Of a stretch of DNA of 64,000 bases, positions 58,665-64,000 are shown piece by piece. The stretch is taken from positions 2,976,001 to 3,040,000 of the forward strand of contig NC_083393.1 in NCBI RefSeq assembly GCF_030864355.1, in the 5' to 3' direction. Below the pieces are notes generated by a model that was not told the DNA's origin, did not search any database, and saw only the letters and a program-made list of their open reading frames with translations. A program made the position numbers and the translations under genes. The stretch's first letter is position 1. Each line of letters begins with the position of its first letter. This DNA is from Cutaneotrichosporon cavernicola (taxonomy: Eukaryota > Basidiomycota > Tremellomycetes > Trichosporonales > Trichosporonaceae).

Positions 58665-61600
58665 GCGCTTCGTCCGAGCTTTGTCCGAACCAGGATCGTC
58701 CCGGCATGTTCGAACATTCTTTTCCAAAGCACCGACGGCTTGAGTCCTTGGTCCCCCTAATAGTTATCTATATATGTGACACTCGTTGAATGAAGTTTTT
58801 TGTTATCGCAGAGGACTGATATGCGTACTTGGTTAGTTTCCAACAACTGACCTGAGATCCCACATGCCCCAGAATCAGCTGACCCCGTAACTCCCGGCCT
58901 GACGTAGTTGAGGTTCCGGACGTCGTCACCTTCCCTGGACTGTCCATCTCCACCATCTTCTTGGCTAGCAAAACAACGTACGACACTATCACCGTTGTTG
59001 ATACAGCAACACCTGGCATGTTGTTGATGATGATGTTCTAAATCGGTACCAGGCGCTCTGGGCGTCTGTAAGTCTGCGTCTAGTTGACAATCACAAGGCG
59101 TGGTCGAGGCCGGGCGTGGTCGAGCAGTGGCATCTGCGCCTGAGGCGCTATCAACCGAACTTCTGGCGGTAGCTGAACGCAGGCCTCAAGGCGCAAACTG
59201 CGTCGCATGTGGCGGCCGGCAATGAAATATGGAAGAATGGGGACGTGGGGTGTGTACAGTGTATTAATATTGCACCAGTCGACGCTTTTGTACAAGCAAC
59301 GTTTTGCTCTGTTGTATGCTCGCCCTTGATATCTTCATATTTAGCAACACTGCATACCCGGTTCGGCCCTCGATGCGCAGATTACCCTTGCGCATGCCCA
59401 TACCCATGCTCATGCTTATGTCCATCCTTCGATCCTTCAGCCTCCAAAAGGGCGTGTATCGTGTGTTCCATTGTTCTCGACGCCACGCTGCACCCTGGTC
59501 AAATCTCGAGTCCTCACCCTCTCCCCACCACCTCTCAAACCCCTTGGAAGGCTGCACCTCCACCGCACCTCCGCCGCATTTCATTGTTCGGTGAGGTGAC
59601 GGGGCAAGTCTGCGATCAAGAGCCTAAGAACACGAAGGTGCGGCGGCGCCAAGCGACGATATCTGAGGTACTACTTGGGCATTTGTTCAAGCTGATAGAT
59701 CATGATAGACCGCCTAAATGTGCCCTCATTCCACTTGACCAAGGCGCAGGCTGATAGAGGGAACGGATGGTATTTCAGGCACAAGGCGTTGCGCCCGCCC
59801 GGTTTCCTCATCTTGATTTCGCTTAAGACTGCTTATAACCCGCTTTACTATACCTAACTTACATTGCCCACTGGCGCTAAAACCCCTCCTTCCCTCATAG
59901 GTCTCCCACCCGACCCGACGCCTCTACTCTCGGCGGACGCGAGAAGAGGTAGTCCGAGCGTTCCGGACAAAGGCGGCCGCTGGCTGGCTCGAGTACGCCC
60001 TTCTTCCCCCCCCCCCCCCCCTCCCCCGGATCCGCCAAGCAATAAGTGGGATAGCGACCCTTTTTAGACGAGGAGACGAGGTCCAAGCACAGATCGATAC
60101 CCTCTTGCTAATCGAGTTTGTCAACGCACACAAAGGACAAGAGGGTCAAGAGGGTAAATACAGGCTACGGCGGCGCACAGTCCCCTTTGACCATTCCTCT
60201 CTTTCCCTCAGCCCCTAAAGCCTCAAGCAAGGTCAACACACTTGCCATCCAAGTCGACATACACCTAATCCTCTACTCTATCCACGCCCCTCTGGCACCT
60301 AGCCTCTAGACTCGTATCTCGGCTCCCCACCTCACCATCTGGCTCATTCTCATTCCCCATCCACCTCTCAACACCACCTTCCCTCCCACGCTCCATCTTC
60401 CTCAATTTGCCTCTTAACCCATCATCCTTTACTCCTTTACTCCTTGCGCACGGGCCTCATCCACACCACAAGACTTCCGCGTCACCACCTCAACCCCCGT
60501 GCGCACTGGCCTCCGTTCAGCCCTCAGCCCTTTTGCCCTACCCGCTTCCAACGCAGGCCTGGATCCTAGCCCACCGAAACAGCACATTCCTCCACACTAC
60601 CTCAATCTCTCCATCTCTCTCTCATCCCCAACCTACGAGGCTCCGCGCACGACGCCTATACCTGCCCCAAAGGCGCACTCCCTATTTGCCTCCAACGCAT
60701 ACCTGCATCGTGAGTTCCAGCGTACCGGCTCCGGCTCCGGCTCTGGCACACCAAGCCAGACTTGGCAGGTGTGTATGCAGGGGCGTGTGGTTGAGGGAAG
60801 GGTTGACACGGTGTGGCGCCGGCCCACACTTTTGGGCGAGCACCTATCCCAGTTGCCAAGTTGCCAAACTGCCTCTCTTGCATGCCTCTAGCTATCCGTC
60901 TACCTAGGGCCTTGGAGGCTTTATCCGTGATCGTCTTTGCTGACAGATCCCTGCTCACACGCCCCGGTCCATACTTGTCCTCGTCCTCGTCCTCGTCCTC
61001 GCCCTCTCCCGTTTACCATACGCCGCCATCCCCCATACTCATCCTCAACTTCTCTCGCCCGCTCGATACACGGTTGTCTTTACCGCCACTCCTTCCCTTT
61101 CCGCACCCCGTGCACCTCCGACCTGACTACATCTGACACTCGCTGTCGCCTTCTTCCCCTGTTATCCTGTCATCTCGACACTTTGTCCCTGCAGCTCGCC
61201 ATTTACAAACGATCCGCAACAACATCAAAATAGTGGCACACCAGCTGCGCATACCTTCCCTCTGGCACGAATCTTATCGCGCACGCGCTCGCACTCGCCC
61301 ATCCATCGCCTCATCACGGTTCCCCACAGTTCTAGATCCCTCGCTGGTAAGTCGTGATTCATGCGTAGTTCGCTTGCAAGTGGCGGAGGGCCCGTGACGG
61401 CGCGGCCTGGGCGCTTTGACCAGGCTGGGCGCCGCACGGACCTCCAGGAACCATCGTGAGCAGAGAGGGGCTTGCGGAGCGCGAGAAGAGGCAACACGAG
61501 AGGCAGCAGATGGCGTTTCAGGCCCAGCCTCGAGCCTGATGGACCCCTCAAACTTGGGTCGTCAACGTTGTGTTGGGCGTCGGCCTTTGGCGCGCGCAGT

Positions 61601-62195
61601 GTTCAAGGGTCGTTTGATCCATGGCAAAGCTCTGCAAGCCTCTATGTCCTGCACACTGCCTCGTCCTCACCATCCATCGTTTGTGTCAGTTTACATCGGT
61701 CCATTCACCTACTCACCTTTTTCCCTTCCCCTCTCCCTCCCCCAATCCCACCCGATCCATCATCCACCCACGTCCTCCACCTGGCTAGCTCAAGCTGACC
61801 CACTCCTCGGTAGCATCTCGGGGCCTCGCATTCTACCTCCGCCTCTTTCCTGACACCTTTCCTCGACAAGAGAGGGCGTCCTCGTGGTGCCTCTTTATTC
61901 TCCCTCTCGACCTAGTGCGCTCGATACCAACAAACGTCGACATCGTCCTTGCTGACAGCCGCCTCGGGTGCCTCGTCGTCGCTTCCGACCCCGTCATCGT
62001 CCTCTCGCTCGCTTTGTCCCTCCCTCCTTCCCTCCCCCCACCCCTCCCACACCACTCCTTCGTCCACCTTCTTTCCATACCTACGCCCTCACTCCCATCG
62101 TCGACTACCACTGCAGCCTCGACGACCCACGTACTCCATTCATCTTCCTTGGCGACCATTAATCCCTTCCGATAGCCTGAACAAACATTATCAAG
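58665..62195. other. 3.5-kb gene-poor region upstream of GPB1
   Basis: The longest gap in the window. Open frames are short, Pro/Ser/His-rich and without recognisable motifs, and most lack an ATG; none is accepted. The right half (60180-62195) is strongly pyrimidine-rich and contains splice-like signals (CTGACAG at 60946 and 61958, GTAAGTC at 61348). A long spliced 5' leader of GPB1 is therefore plausible. Also present: a C16 run at 60006-60021 and four TCCTCG-type units at about 60977-60999. Confidence 0.4.
60006..60021. repeat. C16 homopolymer
   Basis: Sixteen consecutive C residues followed by CTCCCCC; a likely sequencing-sensitive, length-variable tract. Confidence 0.9.
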
Positions 62196-63379
62196 ATGGC
62201 GGCTCAATCTTCAGACATCCAAGAAAAGATCTCCACGGCGCGGAGAGAGGGGGACGCCCTGAAGGACAAGATTCGCGCTGCAAAGGACCAGACGGCCGAC
62301 ACGAGCTGTAGGTTGGCGGTGTTGGGTTACGCATAACGGGTGCGCGTTTGGCTGACACCCGCCCAGTGCGCGCTATGGCCAATGACACCCCACCCCTGCC
62401 TCGTATTACGATGAAGGTCCGCCGCACGCTCAAGGGCCACTTGGCAAAGATCTACGCGCTCCACTGGTCCCACGACAAGCGACACCTTGTCTCGGCGTCC
62501 CAAGACGGTAAACTCATCATCTGGGACGCCTACACCACCAACAAGGTGCATGCTATTCCTCTCCGCTCGAGTTGGGTCATGACCTGTGGCTACTCGCCAT
62601 CCGGTAACCTTGTTGCCTGCGGTGGTCTCGACAACATCTGCACGGTCTACTCTCTTCGCGGTGTAGGCGCTCCTGGAACTCAGCCGCGGGTTGCCAAGGA
62701 GCTGATCGCCCACACGGGCTACATCTCGTGCACGCGTTTCATCAACGACCGACAGATGCTCACCGCCTCGGGTGACATGACCTGCATGCTCTGGGACGTC
62801 GAGCAGGGCACTCGCATTAGCGAGTTCACCGACCACACTGGCGACGTCATGAGCGTCTCTCTGGGACCAAACCCTAACATTTTCGTCTCGGGTGCCTGCG
62901 ACGCGAGCGCAAAGGTCTGGGACGTGCGCCAGCCCAAGGCCGTCCAGACGTTCATCGGCCACGAGTCGGATATCAACGCGGTCCAGTGAGCTTGAGCATT
63001 TGACGACGAGCTGACCCCAGGTTCTTCCCCAACGGTGACGCGTTCGCAACCGGCTCGGACGACGCAACATGCAAGCTCTTCGACCTGCGTGCGGACCGCG
63101 AACTCAATTCGTACCAGCATGACAACATCCTCTGTGGTATAACGTCGGTCGCCTTCTCCATCTCGGGCCGCGTCCTGTTCGCTGGATACGACGACTACAA
63201 CTGCAACGCCTGGGACACGCTCAAGGGCGAGCGCATCGGCGTCCTCTCGGGCCACGACAACCGTGTGTCGTGTCTCGGCATGAGCGGCGACGGTATCGCC
63301 CTCTGCACGGGTTCATGGGACAGCTTGCTCAAGGTGCGTGGCGCGCGTTGGAGAGTGCTGATCTCAGGTCTGGGCTTAA
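62196..63379 (+). CDS. GPB1: Heterotrimeric G-protein beta subunit
   Basis: Predicted 351-residue seven-bladed WD40 G-beta. It has an N-terminal coiled coil (about 1-40: [21 protein letters not shown]) that would pair with G-gamma. The diagnostic [19 protein letters not shown] start of blade one follows, with GH-WD spaced repeats and the C-terminal [11 protein letters not shown]. In basidiomycete yeasts Gpb1 carries the pheromone signal that drives mating and filamentation. Four exons: 62196-62307, 62367-62985, 63021-63333, 63368-63379. The last exon is 12 nt and encodes only VWA and the stop; reading through its intron would give an aberrant tail. RACK1-type proteins lack the N-terminal coiled coil and are excluded. 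The symbol follows Cryptococcus usage. Confidence 0.94.
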
Positions 63380-63826
63380 GCCTATTAATATCGCGCTGCA
63401 GCCAGCGGTTTACAACGCCGCGAGCTCGTGGCATATCCAACATCTCTGCCACCTATACCCCACGGCGCCGGGTCCACGGCCGCCGCCGCCGTCCACGCCC
63501 TATCCATGCCACGGTTTGCTTATGCTGTTCCTCTCTTATCTCGTGTAGAAACGCCGATGCTACCCCGTGCGATGCATAGCATCGGTAGTTACGTCTAATT
63601 CATGCAACACGTCGATCAGCGCGGAGTCGATGGGAAGTGACTGGTATATGCGGTGCAGAGGTTAGCCGAGTCGGACAGCAGATCTTTGCTCCTTGTCGGA
63701 TGGCAGACCTGTGCGTACAGCCCCACAAGCCCTTCCGCACAGTTACAAAGGCATAGACTTGGCGTAGAGTACAAACATTGCATACACCTACTATTGCAAC
63801 ATGCCAAAAAAACAGTGTAAACTAGA
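63380..63826. other. Convergent 3' flanks of GPB1 and the Smr gene
   Basis: About 450 bases between convergent genes; no coding region or RNA gene recognised. Confidence 0.45.
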
Positions 63827-64000
63827 TCACCGTCCCTTGACGGTAAGATATCCGGGATGGACCTCGACGCGCCACCCCGCCCCACGGAGAGCATTAGCAA
63901 CTGCAGGACCAATAACGCCGCGCTGTCCGACAGAATGCCGGCCTTGACCCGTGATGACGCGGAAGTGCCCTCGCCCGCCCTCTGAATACCAAGCTTCAAC
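63827..64000 (-). CDS. C-terminal end of an Smr-domain protein (partial)
   Basis: Fifty-seven residues of an open frame enter from the right edge on the minus strand and end at TGA. They show the second half of an Smr domain: HFRVITGQGRHSVGQRGVI (the xxGxGxHS nucleic-acid-binding loop), then PAVANALRGAGWRVEVHPGYLTV. Smr domains occur alone or fused to CUE or MutS2 domains and include RNA/DNA nicking endonucleases, such as Cue2-like enzymes that cut mRNA at stalled ribosomes. The N-terminal part, start codon and architecture lie outside the window, so only the domain can be named. The frame is easy to miss because it has no ATG inside the window. Confidence 0.75.
   Translation of the reverse strand, partial: VEAWYSEGGRGHFRVITGQGRHSVGQRGVIGPAVANALRGAGWRVEVHPGYLTVKGR

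Noticed and set aside
59209..59754. 181-codon open frame on the plus strand
   Set aside because: No recognised motif, Cys/Pro-rich irregular composition, no good ATG context, and no splice partners giving a longer product.
60407..60907. 166-codon open frame, with a second frame at 60499-60891
   Set aside because: Pyrimidine-rich DNA keeps two frames open at once; the products are Pro/Ser/His-rich without motifs. Better seen as leader or intergenic sequence.

Overview
The window is about 64 kb of nuclear DNA from a filamentous-growing or yeast-like basidiomycete. The best guess is Tremellomycetes, probably Trichosporonales (Trichosporon, Cutaneotrichosporon, Apiotrichum, Vanrija). The reasons are GC-rich coding DNA, many very short GT-AG introns (30-60 nt), CT-rich leaders just upstream of start codons, and gene content that is purely fungal housekeeping: alpha-aminoadipate lysine synthesis (LYS12), COMPASS SET1, a P4-ATPase, a VTC complex subunit, Gis2 and Bbc1. 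No prophage, plasmid, CRISPR array, transposon, rRNA gene or convincing tRNA gene was seen. The order-level placement is inference.

Layout, left to right. 1-2792 (+): 3' part of MMS19. 3343-7096 (+): an F-BAR/DEP/RhoGAP protein (RGD2 type). 7414-10452 (+): AP-3 delta adaptin (APL5). 11056-15464 (+): a RING-containing SNF2 translocase (ULS1 type). 15727-17471 (-): phosphatidylglycerophosphate synthase PGS1, divergent from homoisocitrate dehydrogenase LYS12 at 17661-18991 (+). 19312-24539 (+): the SH3 and proline-rich actin-patch protein BBC1. 24807-28902 (-): histone H3K4 methyltransferase SET1. 30021-31763 (+): an unrecognised disordered protein. 32414-35053 (+): an intronless, probably mitochondrial PPR-like protein. 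36244-41082 (+): a Dnf-type lipid flippase. 41368-43893 (-): a polyphosphate polymerase subunit (VTC4 type). 45572-46590 (+): MESH1-type hydrolase. 47147-47642 (-): tiny six-exon CBP4. 48640-49791 (+): 6-phosphogluconolactonase. 50029-51565 (-): mitochondrial asparaginyl-tRNA synthetase, divergent from a ZNG1/COG0523 zinc-chaperone GTPase at 51734-53339 (+). 54050-55035 (-): Gis2/CNBP-like zinc-knuckle protein. 57459-58664 (+): a Ser/Ala/Pro-rich probable GPI-anchored surface protein. 62196-63379 (+): G-protein beta subunit (GPB1). 63827-64000 (-): C-terminal end of an Smr-domain protein.

The genes do not form one pathway; this is an ordinary core-genome segment. Several touch common themes: mitochondria (PGS1, CBP4, AsnRS, probably the PPR-like gene), membrane traffic and cortical actin (APL5, BBC1, RGD2, flippase), phosphate/NADPH metabolism (VTC, MESH1, 6PGL) and zinc (ZNG1 beside the zinc-knuckle gene). 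I found no obvious new multi-gene system. The most unusual signals are at the gene-structure level. The N-terminus of ZNG1 is built from three tandem mini-exons that repeat a VPxLVDV motif with introns at the identical codon position. An 11-nt microexon lies inside the first zinc knuckle of the Gis2-like gene. CBP4 has six exons for 90 residues. A four-codon uORF abuts the SET1 start. Throughout the window the branch-point motif (CTGAC/CTAAC) sits only about 4-8 nt from the 3' splice site.

CDS spans below run from start to stop and include introns. Splice sites were chosen by hand so that the frame stays open, and for the complete multi-exon genes whose exon coordinates I give, the summed lengths are divisible by three.
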